Source: an uncultured Bacteroidales bacterium (lineage in GTDB: Bacteria > Bacteroidota > Bacteroidia > Bacteroidales > FEN-979). From it: a stretch of 64,000 nt of DNA. The first letter of the stretch is position 1, and each line of letters begins with the position of its first letter. A model generated the notes under the pieces. The model saw nothing but the letters and a program-made list of their open reading frames with translations, made no database searches and had not been told where the DNA came from. The DNA lies in NCBI GenBank assembly GCA_903916595.1, contig CAIWXI010000031.1, forward strand, positions 107,154 to 171,153, given 5' to 3'. Positions 16,892 to 26,087 of this stretch are shown here, in pieces. Made by a program: the position numbers and the translations under genes.

Positions 16892-19800
16892 ATGCAGCAA
16901 TACAAGCGACTGAACAATATTCTTGGCTGGATGGTATTTGTCCTGGCCTCCACCGTATTTATCATCACTTCCGAGCCAACCATGAGCTATTGGGATTGCG
17001 GTGAGTATATCTCAACAAGTTATAAGCTCGAAGTAGGGCATGCCCCCGGGGCTCCCCTGTTCCAGATGCTCGGCAGGTTTTTTTCGCTGTTTGCCTTTGG
17101 CGACAAAAGCATGGTTGCCAGGATGGTAAATACCATGTCGGCACTCTCGAGCGGCTTCACCATTCTGTTCCTTTTCTGGAGTATTACTATGCTGGCACGT
17201 AAGATTGTTCAGCGGAATGAAGAAATGACGAAGGCAAAAATGCATCTTATTTTTGCTGCCGGATTAATTGGTTCCCTGGCTTATACATTCACCGATTCCT
17301 TTTGGTTTTCGGCCGTGGAAGGAGAGGTCTATGCCATGTCGGCCTTCTTCACTGCCGTCGTTTTCTGGGCTATGCTGAAGTGGGAAGAGCATGCCGATGA
17401 GTCGCACAACTACCGCTGGCTTATCCTGATTGCTTATCTGATGGGCCTTTCCATCGGCGTTCATATGCTGAACCTGCTCACGATCCCGGCCATGACCATG
17501 ATCTGGTATTTCAAGAAATCAAAGAACCCCAGCTTAAAAGGGATACTGCTTGCCCTGGTGGTCTCAGTACTTATTCTCGGCATTGTGATGTCGGTGATCA
17601 TTCCCTGGGTTCTTAAGCTGGCGGCCTGGTTCGAGTTTTTCTCGGTCAATTCCTTAAAGCTGCCTTTTAACGTCGGAACCATTATTTTCTTTGTCATTCT
17701 GATTGCCTCTATTGTGATAGGACTGCGGTATTCGGCCGGCCGGATGAAGCCGGTAATAAATGCCATCATCCTTGCTTTCTCATTTATTCTGATAGGATAT
17801 TCTTCTTTTTTCATGCTCGTCATCCGCAGTAATGCAGATACACCTATTGATGAGAACAACCCGGAGAATGCGATGTACCTGCTGGCTTACCTTAACCGCG
17901 AGCAATATGGCGACTGGCCTATCCTCAGCGGGCCGTATTATAATGCACCTGTAGTGGACCATACCGATGGAACCCCGGTATACGCCAAAGACAAAAAGAC
18001 AGGCCGTTACGAGATCAGCGATAAAAGGGAGAAGGTAAACCCGGTATATGATCAGAAGTTTACCACGATCTTCCCCAGGATGTGGTCAAACCGTGAAACC
18101 CGGCATGCGAGAGATTATGTAAAATGGGGCCATGTTCAGGGAGTGCCTGTGCAGGTTCAGACAGGCGATGGAACAGAAACGCGTATGCGGCCCACCTTCG
18201 GTGAAAATCTGACGTTTTTCTGGAACTACCAGCTCGTCCATATGTACTATCGTTATTTTATGTGGAATTTCGCCGGGAAGCAGAACGACCTGCAGGGAGA
18301 TGGCAGTAAGATCGAAGGGAACTGGAAAAGCGGAATCCGTTTTATTGACCAATGGAGGCTTGGCAACCAGGATGTCCCGGAAGGCCGGAAAAATAAGGGG
18401 GATAACAGTTTTTATTTTCTACCTCTGATTTTCGGGCTGCTGGGTATGTTCTTCACCTTAAAAAAAGATTACAAAACGTTTATCATTATCGGATTGTTGT
18501 TCCTGATGACAGGCTTCGCCATTTTGATATACCTGAATCAGTATTCACCCCAGCCCAGGGAGAGGGATTACGCTTACGCCGGCTCCTTCTATGCCTTTGC
18601 AATATGGATAGGCTTCGGGGTGATCTTTTTAGCCGAAAAACTCGGACGATGGATGAAATCGAATATGGCGCTGATCATCTCGTTTGTACTTGGGCTGATC
18701 ACTGTTGGCGTGATGGCTCAGCAGGGATGGGACGACCATGACCGCTCCGGTCGCTATACAGCGCTCGCGATGGCCGGGAACTACCTGAATTCATGCGCTC
18801 CGAACGCGATCCTTTTTACAAATGGAGATAATGACACCTTCCCTCTTTGGTACGCACAGGAAGTGGAAGGGATACGCACCGATGTGCGCGTGGTCAATCT
18901 GAGTCTTCTGAACACCGACTGGTATATCGACCAGATGAAGCGTAAGGCTTACGACTCAGACCCGGTACCTTTTTCGATGACGCACGAGACATACCGCCAG
19001 GGGAATCACGACGTGACTTATCTGATCCCGGACCCTTCGTTTAAAGATCAGTACGTCGACATCCGCCAGATATTCCAGATCATTAATACAGACGACACCA
19101 AGCTGAAAATGAACCCCGGCGAAGGCTCCGGCATGATAGATTTTTTTCCTACCAGGAGATTTCTCCTGCCTTCCGATACGGCTGAACTGCTCAGAAGCGG
19201 CGCCGTTCCGGCGAAATATGCAGGAAGGATAGAGCCTCTAAGGTGGGAGATCAAGAACCAGGGCATAGAAAAGGCCAACCTGATGGTGCTTGACCTTCTG
19301 GCAACCAATGACTGGAAGCGCCCGGTTTATTTTGTAGCGACCACGGGCACGGATACTTATGTCGGACTCGATAAGTATTTTCACCAGGAAGGGCTGGCAT
19401 ACCGCCTGCTGCCGGTTCGGGCCATCGCCTCGGAGCAGGAAATCGGAGATGTGAATACGGCCCTGATGTACGACAACCTGATGAACAAGTTCAAGTTTGG
19501 CGGGCTGAACAACCCCAAGGTATATCTCGATGAAAATACCATGCGCATGGTCATGAACCTCCGTTCTGTTTATGCCCGTCTCGCTTCTGCACTCCTTACT
19601 GAAGGCAAAAAGGATTCGGCCCTCAAAGTGATTGAACGCTGTCTGGCCGAGATGCCCGATAACACTGTACCCTACGATTATTTCGTGGTCACCCTGGCCG
19701 ACGGGTTGTATAAAACGGGCAATCCTCAGAAAGCCGGTCAGATAGCAGAAAAACTTATCACTTCTTCCACGGCAAAACTGGCCTACTATTTTTCATTCCC

Positions 19801-19972
19801 AGATCAGGACCTTAAAGCAATGGAAACTCCGATGCAGGAAGCCTTGTTTACTCTTCAAAAGATAGGTGTTATTGCCAGGGAGGCAAATCAGGAGAAACTT
19901 GCTGTGCTGGCCGATGAAAATCTGAATAAATACTACGAAATGTATGTGAACAAGGTGTACAAGCCCGAGTAG
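16892..19972 (+). CDS. DUF2723 multi-pass membrane protein (GT-C-like, TMEM260/O-mannosyltransferase-like)
   Basis: 1026 aa. The N-terminus carries the DUF2723 signature (TMSYWDCGEYISTSYKLEVGHAPGAPLFQMLGRFFSLFAF), where the acidic residues of the first periplasmic loop suggest a GT-C active site. Around ten hydrophobic segments follow to about residue 620 (for example LVVSVLILGIVMSVIIPWVL, FIIIGLLFLMTGFAILIYL), interrupted by a soluble loop. The C-terminal ~400 residues are soluble with TPR-like helices near the end. The family is common in Bacteroidota and related to eukaryotic TMEM260, an O-mannosyltransferase; a role in surface protein or lipid glycosylation is inferred. It ends 3 bp before the deacetylase gene. 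Confidence 0.85.
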   Translation: MQQYKRLNNILGWMVFVLASTVFIITSEPTMSYWDCGEYISTSYKLEVGHAPGAPLFQMLGRFFSLFAFGDKSMVARMVNTMSALSSGFTILFLFWSITMLARKIVQRNEEMTKAKMHLIFAAGLIGSLAYTFTDSFWFSAVEGEVYAMSAFFTAVVFWAMLKWEEHADESHNYRWLILIAYLMGLSIGVHMLNLLTIPAMTMIWYFKKSKNPSLKGILLALVVSVLILGIVMSVIIPWVLKLAAWFEFFSVNSLKLPFNVGTIIFFVILIASIVIGLRYSAGRMKPVINAIILAFSFILIGYSSFFMLVIRSNADTPIDENNPENAMYLLAYLNREQYGDWPILSGPYYNAPVVDHTDGTPVYAKDKKTGRYEISDKREKVNPVYDQKFTTIFPRMWSNRETRHARDYVKWGHVQGVPVQVQTGDGTETRMRPTFGENLTFFWNYQLVHMYYRYFMWNFAGKQNDLQGDGSKIEGNWKSGIRFIDQWRLGNQDVPEGRKNKGDNSFYFLPLIFGLLGMFFTLKKDYKTFIIIGLLFLMTGFAILIYLNQYSPQPRERDYAYAGSFYAFAIWIGFGVIFLAEKLGRWMKSNMALIISFVLGLITVGVMAQQGWDDHDRSGRYTALAMAGNYLNSCAPNAILFTNGDNDTFPLWYAQEVEGIRTDVRVVNLSLLNTDWYIDQMKRKAYDSDPVPFSMTHETYRQGNHDVTYLIPDPSFKDQYVDIRQIFQIINTDDTKLKMNPGEGSGMIDFFPTRRFLLPSDTAELLRSGAVPAKYAGRIEPLRWEIKNQGIEKANLMVLDLLATNDWKRPVYFVATTGTDTYVGLDKYFHQEGLAYRLLPVRAIASEQEIGDVNTALMYDNLMNKFKFGGLNNPKVYLDENTMRMVMNLRSVYARLASALLTEGKKDSALKVIERCLAEMPDNTVPYDYFVVTLADGLYKTGNPQKAGQIAEKLITSSTAKLAYYFSFPDQDLKAMETPMQEALFTLQKIGVIAREANQEKLAVLADENLNKYYEMYVNKVYKPE

Positions 19973-19975
19973 ATC

Positions 19976-20662
19976 ATGTACGCAGTAACTCCCCCCTGGT
20001 TCTACCGGGCTTTCAGCCCTCAATATCTTCTTTGCCAGGTACCCACGCTGGAAAAAGTGGCCTGGCTCACTTTCGATGATGGCCCCGTTCCTGAAGCCAC
20101 ACCGGAGGTTTTGCAGATCCTGAGCAAATATAAAGTCAAAGCCACTTTTTTCTGTGTAGGCGACAATGTGCGCAAATACCGACAGATATTTGACGATGTT
20201 ATTGCCGAGGGACATGCAGTGGGGAATCATACATACAGCCATATCAGCGGCTGGAAGGCTTCGCCCGGGGCATACTACAACAACGTGATGCACTGCCGCG
20301 ATTATTTCGAAAGCAAGCTGTTCAGACCGCCCCACGGCAGGTTCACCCCGGGGCAGTATTTTCTGCTCAGGAATGATTTCCGTTGGGTGCTTTGGTCGGC
20401 GCTCACCATGGACTACCACCATTCTGTTAGCCCGGAGCAATGCCTCCGCAATGCCGTCGACAACCTGAAACCCGGCGCAGTCATAGTGTTTCACGACTCC
20501 ATCAAGGCCCGGGAAAAGCTGCTGTATGCCCTACCCAGGTTCATTGAATATGCGTTTGAGCAGGGCTTCACATTTGCCCTACATTTCCCCCTGGTCGGCG
20601 AAACTGTAATAGCTGTCGTCGCCCACGATAATATGGTCGAGCACACTGATATCGAGCAGTAG
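19976..20662 (+). CDS. NodB-type polysaccharide deacetylase with antisense-encoded C-terminal extension
   Basis: 228 aa. NodB motifs in order: TFDDGPVPE (catalytic Asp), NHTYSHI (metal His pair), FRPPHGRF and VIVFHDS. The zinc-type deacetylase core ends around FEQGFTFALHF, the normal end for the family. The frame then runs 27 further residues (PLVGETVIAVVAHDNMVEHTDIEQ) opposite the 3' coding end of radC. The extension has no look of a domain and probably arose when the original stop was lost. It is in tandem with the DUF2723 gene (3-bp gap), so a shared role in envelope or exopolysaccharide glycans is likely. Confidence 0.88.
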   Translation: MYAVTPPWFYRAFSPQYLLCQVPTLEKVAWLTFDDGPVPEATPEVLQILSKYKVKATFFCVGDNVRKYRQIFDDVIAEGHAVGNHTYSHISGWKASPGAYYNNVMHCRDYFESKLFRPPHGRFTPGQYFLLRNDFRWVLWSALTMDYHHSVSPEQCLRNAVDNLKPGAVIVFHDSIKAREKLLYALPRFIEYAFEQGFTFALHFPLVGETVIAVVAHDNMVEHTDIEQ

Positions 20663-21277
20663 CCCGGCATCGCGTACCTTCAGGGTAAGTTTCTTGTCGG
20701 CCTCGCTGGGTTCCACGTTTCCCGAGGGATGGTTATGCCCGATAATGATCGATGAAGCATGAAACTCAAGCACAATATTGAATATCTTTTTCGGATCGAC
20801 CACGGTACCCGAGATACCTCCTTCGCTGATCATTACCTTACGCAAAAGGCGGTTGTTACGGTTCAGCAGCAGCATCCAGAACTGTTCGTAATGATGTTCC
20901 CCCATGAGACTCCTGAAGATCTCGTACGCCTGCCTGCTTTGGGTGATCTTATCGAGGCTCACCGCCCCGGCTTCATTCCTGCGGCGGCCCAGTTCAAGCG
21001 CTGCGATGATCGTAAGAGCCTTCACTTTGCCGATACCTTTTTCTTTGATCATGTCGCTTAGGCATAGCTTTGACAGCTCGATAAGGTTATTCCCTGCCTT
21101 TTGCAGCAGGTTTTTCGAAAGATCCACAGCCGAACCGTGTTTCGTGCCGGTATTGATAAGGATTGCCAGCAATTCAGCATCGCTCAGGGCGTGCCTCCCC
21201 TTCATCTCAAGTTTTTCCCGGGGCCGGTCATCCTCGGCCCATTTGCTGATAGGAATGTGATTGATGTAATTATCCAT
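20579..21277 (-). CDS. radC: RadC-family JAB/MPN protein
   Basis: 232 aa. A helix-hairpin-helix-like N-terminal segment (LSDAELLAILINTGTKHGSAVDLSKNLL, EKGIGKVKALTIIAALELGRR) precedes a JAMM/MPN+ core with EGGISGTVVDPKKIF and the HNHPSGNVEPSEAD metal site. The C-terminus (VLDHIIVGDDSYYSFADQG) is canonical, so the 84-bp convergent overlap with the deacetylase gene intrudes on conserved radC codons. The cellular role of RadC remains uncertain; it was originally linked to DNA repair. Confidence 0.95.
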   Translation of the reverse strand: MDNYINHIPISKWAEDDRPREKLEMKGRHALSDAELLAILINTGTKHGSAVDLSKNLLQKAGNNLIELSKLCLSDMIKEKGIGKVKALTIIAALELGRRRNEAGAVSLDKITQSRQAYEIFRSLMGEHHYEQFWMLLLNRNNRLLRKVMISEGGISGTVVDPKKIFNIVLEFHASSIIIGHNHPSGNVEPSEADKKLTLKVRDAGLLLDISVLDHIIVGDDSYYSFADQGEM

Positions 21278-21337
21278 TTTGTTTTCTCTCTTAATCCGCC
21301 ATCCGCCTTAAAGTGATATACTTTTCGCAATTATATT

Positions 21338-21345
21338 TAAGTTTG
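21338..21345 (+). promoter_or_regulatory. -7-like box upstream of birA
   Basis: TAAGTTTG fits TAnnTTTG, 17 bp before the birA ATG, in the 85-bp divergent spacer with radC. No clear -33 element is visible. Confidence 0.4.
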
Positions 21346-21362
21346 CAGATGAAATCTGCGAA

Positions 21363-22130
21363 ATGAAGGTTGATGTTATTTTTCTCGAAAGCACCGGCTC
21401 CACCAACACCAGCGCCCGGCAACTCCTGAACGATTCCAGTGCTTCAGAAGGCAGCTTGATATGGGCTGCCGGGCAGCTTGAAGGCCGCGGACAGGGGAGT
21501 AATTCCTGGCATTCACAACCGGGATTGAACCTTACTTTCAGCCTGGTACTCGAGCCTCTGTTTCTGCCACCCGATCGTCAGTTCAGCCTGAATAAAGCAA
21601 TGGCTCTGGGCGTTCTGCAAACGGTTCGTCAGGCTTTACCTCACGACATCAGCGCCTGCATCAAATGGCCGAACGATATCTATGCTTCCGGCAAAAAAAT
21701 TTCGGGCATACTTATTGAACACAGCATACAGGGCAACGTGATAAAAAATTCCATCATCGGCATTGGGATTAACCTCAATCAGGATGAGTTCCCGGCATGG
21801 CTTCCAAAGGCTGCTTCATTAAAGCAATTAAGCGGCTCAGCCTGTGATATCAGGGAAATGCTTGAAAAAACCTGTGCAAACCTGGCCGGGGAATATGCCC
21901 GCTTGAAAAACGATGATTTTCAGGCCGTACAAACAGAATACAATTCTTCTCTCTGCGGATGTGGACGGGACCTTGAATTTACAGCCGGTTCATCCTCATT
22001 TACAGGCCGTATCCTGGGTGTTGATGATTTCGGAAGACTTTGTGTTCTAACTGCGGATGGCGGTGTACGCGTGTTCAGCCATGGGGAAATATCTTTTAGC
22101 GAAGTGCGTGATCAAGATCGAGAGATTTGA
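21363..22130 (+). CDS. birA: Biotin-[acetyl-CoA-carboxylase] ligase
   Basis: 255 aa. It shows the biotinyl-AMP signature EGRGQGSNSWHSQPGLNLTFS (a GRGRxGR-like loop), IKWPNDIYASGKKISGILIEH and a small C-terminal SH3-like domain (LEFTAGSSSFTGRILGVDDFGRLCVLTADG). There is no N-terminal winged helix, so this is a class I (non-regulatory) enzyme. It attaches biotin to the carboxyl-carrier protein using ATP. Confidence 0.94.
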   Translation: MKVDVIFLESTGSTNTSARQLLNDSSASEGSLIWAAGQLEGRGQGSNSWHSQPGLNLTFSLVLEPLFLPPDRQFSLNKAMALGVLQTVRQALPHDISACIKWPNDIYASGKKISGILIEHSIQGNVIKNSIIGIGINLNQDEFPAWLPKAASLKQLSGSACDIREMLEKTCANLAGEYARLKNDDFQAVQTEYNSSLCGCGRDLEFTAGSSSFTGRILGVDDFGRLCVLTADGGVRVFSHGEISFSEVRDQDREI

Positions 22131-22137
22131 TCCTGCC

Positions 22138-22807
22138 TTAGTCTCTTATCGCGGCAATTAACTCATTCAAAGTATCGGGGACACCAACAATTTTTTTTTG
22201 TTTTTGCATCAAACAGAACCATTACCGGAGTGGCCAGAACATAGTAATCGGCGGCAACTTTGCTGCGAACGCCTTCGGCGGCATGCAGATGTAACCAGCC
22301 CTTCAGCTCCTTTATTTTTTCGTTATAGGATTTGATTTCTGTTTCAGTCTCATCAAGGCTTATGGCTACGACCCTGAGTTTCTGCTGTATGTCTGTTTGC
22401 TGTTGCCAGGGGTAAAGCGCATTGACTGTTTCCATGCAATGGCTGCATTATCCTTTAACCCAATATCCGGTGCAATACTTCCAGTAAACAGTGTTGCCAT
22501 GCCTTTCAGCCTCCGGGATATCTTCTGTCTTTTCGAAGTGAGGCAGGTTGAATCATTCAGATATGGTTCCAGAATCTTCATCCCGGCGGTTATGCCGTTG
22601 GTTTCATAACCCCGGTAGAAATAGTCGACCATCCAGCCATACACCCGTGGGTTACCTTGCCGGGCTTTTTCAATGGCGGTTTTGCCTGCTGCAGGGAATA
22701 AAGAATCGCGCAGGGCGATGGTTGTGGCAGATTGGCCGTACAGGTTGACGTACCCGTCGATCCATTTATTCATTTCCGCTGTTTTAATCACTAAAGGATC
22801 TGTGAGA
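22138..22807 (-). pseudogene. Decayed TlpA-like thiol-disulfide oxidoreductase (DUF5106 + thioredoxin) remnant
   Basis: Two overlapping minus-strand frames together recreate the C-terminal half of a Bacteroidota DUF5106/TlpA protein. Frame one (22366-22791) holds the DUF5106-like part ending FTGSIAPDIGLKDN. Frame two (22163-22435) picks up at a thioredoxin CSHC motif (MET follows) and runs VVAISLDETETEI...LATPVMVLFDAKTKK. Between GLKDN and CSHC the ~20 residues of the usual strand and FW-x-W segment are missing, which indicates a deletion. A nine-A run after DAKT then shifts the frame; with one A fewer the reading becomes KKIVGVPDTLNELIAAIRD-stop, a normal ending. The 5' half (signal peptide, DUF4369-like part) is gone, the first ORF starting at a GTG next to the neighbouring stop. 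It is almost certainly non-functional. Confidence 0.8.
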
Positions 22808-24256
22808 TTATTTTGATTTGGAGGGAACGGGTGAATCGGTCGCGATGTTTCTGATCATTCCCTTGAAGATCAACCAGTGAAATGGAAGCATAGCGGTCCA
22901 GTAAAGTCTTCCCCAGATTCCTTTGGGACGGAAGGTGGCGGTTTGTTTCAGCACATCATCAGGGCCTATGGTAAATTCAAGCCAGGCTTCGCCGGGAAGC
23001 TTCATTTCGGCAAAGAGTAAAAATCTTTTTTCCTTTTTATTGGCATAGATAACCCTCCAGAAATCCAGGGCATCGCCTGCAGCAATCTCTTCGGGACTGG
23101 TCCTGCCTCTGCGAATGCCTACCCCGCCAATGAGTTTATCCATAAAACCCCTTATGTTCCAGAGCAGATCGGCATAATACCATCCGTTTTCACCTCCTAT
23201 TGACCAGATTTTCTCCAATGACTTTGCGGTATCCGGCACCTTTAGTTGCTTGATGTCTTTGAAGCATCCGTAAATCGGAACTTCAATGAAATTGGATAAT
23301 CCTTTTTCGAGTTCTGTACTGGTAAGCGCATCTTTCCAGCTCGACAGTACCTGATGTTGCTCAATCCTGTCAAAAGCCAGCTCTATCGACTGGTTATAGG
23401 TTATTGGTAAAATGCCAAGCATCTTTTCCAGTTCATTGTCTTTGCACACAACTTCTACCTTCATGCTGTTCACAAGGTGATTGGCCAGTGAAAAGGAAAC
23501 GGGGGTAATGAAATTCAGCCAATAGGATGAAAGCGTGGGAGTCATCACCGGCACAAGGCCGATCCACCGCCGCAGCCCCCTGATCTTTGCAAACCGAAGG
23601 AGCATCTCCTTGTAAGTAAGCACATCCGGCCCGCCGATGTCAAAGCTTTTGCAATACGTCTCAGGTTTCAGCATAACCCCCGATAAAAACTGAACCACAT
23701 TGCGGATTGCAATGGGCTGGCATTTGGTGCCAAGCCATTTGGGTGCGATCATCACGGGCATTTTTTCGACCAGGTCGCGGATAATTTCAAAGGAAGCGCT
23801 GCCCGAACCAACTATAATCCCTGCTTTGAGAGTAGTGAGGGAATATACCCTGGAAGAAAGAATTTCTTCCACGTTTTTTCGAGAGGAGAGGTGTTTGGAA
23901 AGCTCTTTTTCGTTGACGATCCCGCTCAGGTAGATAACCTGCTTTACCCTTGTCTGCTCAAGTCTGATTTTAAAATTTTCAGCAGAAATGGCTTCCATTT
24001 TTTCAAAACTTCCATGAGTTGATGCCATGGAATGAATGAGGTAAAACGCCACATCAATGTCTTCAGGAATCCTTGCCAATTCATCGGAATGTAAAAAGTC
24101 TACTTCAACAACGCTCAGTTTGTTATTGTGAAATCTGCTTGTGTCGAACCTGTTGGTATCGCGCACACAACATATCACTTCATGGTTGTTTTCAAGCAAA
24201 ACCGGTAAGAGGCGTTTAGCAATATAGCCGGTGGCGCCTGTAAGTAGTATTTTCAT
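22808..24256 (-). CDS. Atypical SDR / NAD(P)H-binding protein with DUF2867-like C-terminus
   Basis: 482 aa. The N-terminal Rossmann motif is LLTGATGYIAKRLLPVLL, typical of atypical short-chain dehydrogenases; VDFLHSDEL and AFYLIHSM follow. From about residue 300 to the end the sequence (WYYADLLWNIRGFMDKLIGGVGIRRGR...WLEFTIGPDDVLKQTATFRPKGIWGRLYW) matches the DUF2867 StART-like fold often joined to this SDR class. Substrate unknown. The reading frame ends directly against the TlpA remnant. Confidence 0.84.
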   Translation of the reverse strand: MKILLTGATGYIAKRLLPVLLENNHEVICCVRDTNRFDTSRFHNNKLSVVEVDFLHSDELARIPEDIDVAFYLIHSMASTHGSFEKMEAISAENFKIRLEQTRVKQVIYLSGIVNEKELSKHLSSRKNVEEILSSRVYSLTTLKAGIIVGSGSASFEIIRDLVEKMPVMIAPKWLGTKCQPIAIRNVVQFLSGVMLKPETYCKSFDIGGPDVLTYKEMLLRFAKIRGLRRWIGLVPVMTPTLSSYWLNFITPVSFSLANHLVNSMKVEVVCKDNELEKMLGILPITYNQSIELAFDRIEQHQVLSSWKDALTSTELEKGLSNFIEVPIYGCFKDIKQLKVPDTAKSLEKIWSIGGENGWYYADLLWNIRGFMDKLIGGVGIRRGRTSPEEIAAGDALDFWRVIYANKKEKRFLLFAEMKLPGEAWLEFTIGPDDVLKQTATFRPKGIWGRLYWTAMLPFHWLIFKGMIRNIATDSPVPSKSK

Positions 24257-24312
24257 GGCAGGTTGTTGGTTCTGGTTCTTCTCAATGATAAGACATCCTT
24301 CTCCCTGGCGGC

Positions 24313-25071
24313 TTAGCGGTTATACCTCTTTCCGAACATCACACTCACATATAAGGTGAGAAAGAAACTCTGTTTGGGATTAAGAGCCATGATAGGAATA
24401 GGAATTGGGCTGTAATCAAGAGTGGCACCCACTTCCAATGAGGAGATCATCTTATTCTGGCTTCCGAATTCGAAATCCAGTCCGGTTTTTGTGTAGAGTC
24501 CGGGAAAAAAATTAAGTTCAAGAATACCGGCCAGGAATGAACCACGGCCGTATATGTAATCGGGGTTGATATCGGGAGTGTAACGTTGTTCCCTCAATTC
24601 ATAATTTGCTCCGGTGGTCTGATAGGCCACGAAAACATAAGCCGGTTTCGCAATGCCGATACTTAATCCGCCGTAAACAAGTCCGCTTACCTGAACCCCA
24701 CCCCAGTAAGGTTTGCGGTTGAAGATGTAATTCAGTCCCACGCCTCCTCTTAGGAAGGATACATAATTGAGTTTGCCGAAAAAATAGGGTTTGGAATCTG
24801 AATAATAGGGATTGACAACCCGCACTTCCTTGGCCGATTTATAAGTTGACCATTCGATCTCCCACATGAATTGCCTGAGAAAAGTGAGGTTGTATCCTTT
24901 ACGGAATTTAAAACCCCAGCCGTTGGTATGCAATATTGCCCCCAGGCTCCACTGCCGCTCAAAAAGCACATTGTCGGGCACGGAATCACTGTAATCAGTG
25001 AATTTCTCCTGAGCCTGAACAAGGCAGGGGACAGAGATCAGCAGAAATACCAGGCAGACGATCGTTTTCAT
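24313..25071 (-). CDS. Exported beta-barrel-like protein of unknown function
   Basis: 252 aa with a clear signal peptide (MKTIVCLVFLLISVPCLVQAQ). The rest is rich in alternating aromatic/polar strands (WSLGAILHTNGWGFKFRKGYNLTFLRQFMWEIEWSTYKS, GGVGLNYIFNRKPYWGGVQVSGLVYGG, FFLTLYVSVMFGKRYNR), consistent with a small outer-membrane barrel. No family was recognised. It lies 56 bp upstream (in transcription order) of the SDR gene on the same strand. Confidence 0.7.
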   Translation of the reverse strand: MKTIVCLVFLLISVPCLVQAQEKFTDYSDSVPDNVLFERQWSLGAILHTNGWGFKFRKGYNLTFLRQFMWEIEWSTYKSAKEVRVVNPYYSDSKPYFFGKLNYVSFLRGGVGLNYIFNRKPYWGGVQVSGLVYGGLSIGIAKPAYVFVAYQTTGANYELREQRYTPDINPDYIYGRGSFLAGILELNFFPGLYTKTGLDFEFGSQNKMISSLEVGATLDYSPIPIPIMALNPKQSFFLTLYVSVMFGKRYNR

Positions 25072-25109
25072 TGTCCAAGGAAAATCAGAACAAAAGTAAG
25101 GAAAATAAA

Positions 25110-25141
25110 AAGGCTGCCCTTCTCTAGCAAGAGGCAGCCTT
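25110..25141 (-). terminator. Intrinsic terminator for the small lipoprotein gene
   Basis: A perfect 9-bp stem (AAGGCTGCC / GGCAGCCTT) with a 14-nt loop; on the minus strand it runs into TTTTTATTTT. It lies 21 bp past the stop of the 40-aa lipoprotein gene and just upstream of the next gene's start. Confidence 0.75.
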
Positions 25142-25162
25142 AAAAATTCTTAAAAAAGCAAA

Positions 25163-25285
25163 TCAGCGACGTTCCATTTGGTATCTTTGCTTTTCACCAT
25201 AAGCAGCGCAACCCCTGTTCGAGGTGCATGAAGAAACAATACCTAAAACGATTACTGACAGTAATAAGATTGCTATTTTTTTCAT
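25163..25285 (-). CDS. 40-aa lipoprotein, missed by the ORF track
   Basis: Reads MKKIAILLLSVIVLGIVSSC then TSNRGCAAYGEKQRYQMERR and a TGA stop. The first 20 residues are a signal peptide with a lipobox-like IVSSC, so the mature lipopeptide would be about 21 residues with one further cysteine and a basic end. A strong terminator directly follows. Length, signal and terminator make a real gene likely. Function unknown; it could also be a small-lipoprotein marker of the lineage. Confidence 0.68.
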   Translation of the reverse strand: MKKIAILLLSVIVLGIVSSCTSNRGCAAYGEKQRYQMERR

Positions 25286-25406
25286 CTTGATCAACCAGGA
25301 TTATTAAAGTTTTGCAAAGTTATGCAATATTAGAGAATAAACTCAGGTTTGGTCACGATATTGTTTAAAGTTATCAACGAGGTTTAGTTTATAACCCGAA
25401 TCGCCA

Positions 25407-26087
25407 ATGGAACAGCAAAATCCTGCCATTGAAGAAAGCTGGAAAAAAGTTCTTTCACAGGAATTCGCCAAGCCATATATGGCTGAGCTTAAGCTGTTTT
25501 TGCTGGAAGAAAAAAAACATTACCGGGTTTTTCCTCCCGGGCCATTGATGTTCAACGCATTTAATCAAACTCCTTTCGACTGTGTAAACGTTGTGATTTT
25601 GGGGCAGGATCCCTATCATGGCTTTGGAGAAGCTCACGGATTATGTTTTTCGGTTCAGGATGGCATCAAAAAACCTCCTTCACTTGTCAATATCTTCAAA
25701 GAGATAGAAAAGGACCTTGGGTTTGACCCGCCCCGGTCGGGAAACCTTACTGCCTGGGCAGCCCGGGGGGTTCTGCTTCTCAATGCGACCCTTACCGTGC
25801 GTGAGAATCAGCCGGGTTCACATCAGAATAAAGGCTGGGAAATATTTTCCGATGAAGCCATTAAGCAACTTTCTGCCCAAAAAGAAGGTCTTATCTTTGT
25901 GCTATGGGGAAAATTTGCTGAAGCCAAGGCTGTTTTGATCGATAAATCCAAACATTTTATCCTCACTTCGCCCCACCCTTCACCTTTCTCGGCCAACAAG
26001 GGGTTCTTCGGCTGCAGGCATTTTTCGCGCATTAATGAATTACTCAGGCAAATGGGCAAAAAGGAAATCGACTGGAGGTTGGAATGA
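25407..26087 (+). CDS. ung: Uracil-DNA glycosylase (family 1)
   Basis: 226 aa. All family motifs are intact: the water-activating GQDPYHG, LLLNATLTVRENQPGSHQNKGWE, the VLWGKFA strand and the leucine-loop HPSPFSANKGFFGCRHFS. It removes uracil from DNA to start base-excision repair. Its stop overlaps the start of the MbnP-like gene by four bases (ATGA), so the two are translationally coupled although unrelated in function. Confidence 0.96.
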   Translation: MEQQNPAIEESWKKVLSQEFAKPYMAELKLFLLEEKKHYRVFPPGPLMFNAFNQTPFDCVNVVILGQDPYHGFGEAHGLCFSVQDGIKKPPSLVNIFKEIEKDLGFDPPRSGNLTAWAARGVLLLNATLTVRENQPGSHQNKGWEIFSDEAIKQLSAQKEGLIFVLWGKFAEAKAVLIDKSKHFILTSPHPSPFSANKGFFGCRHFSRINELLRQMGKKEIDWRLE

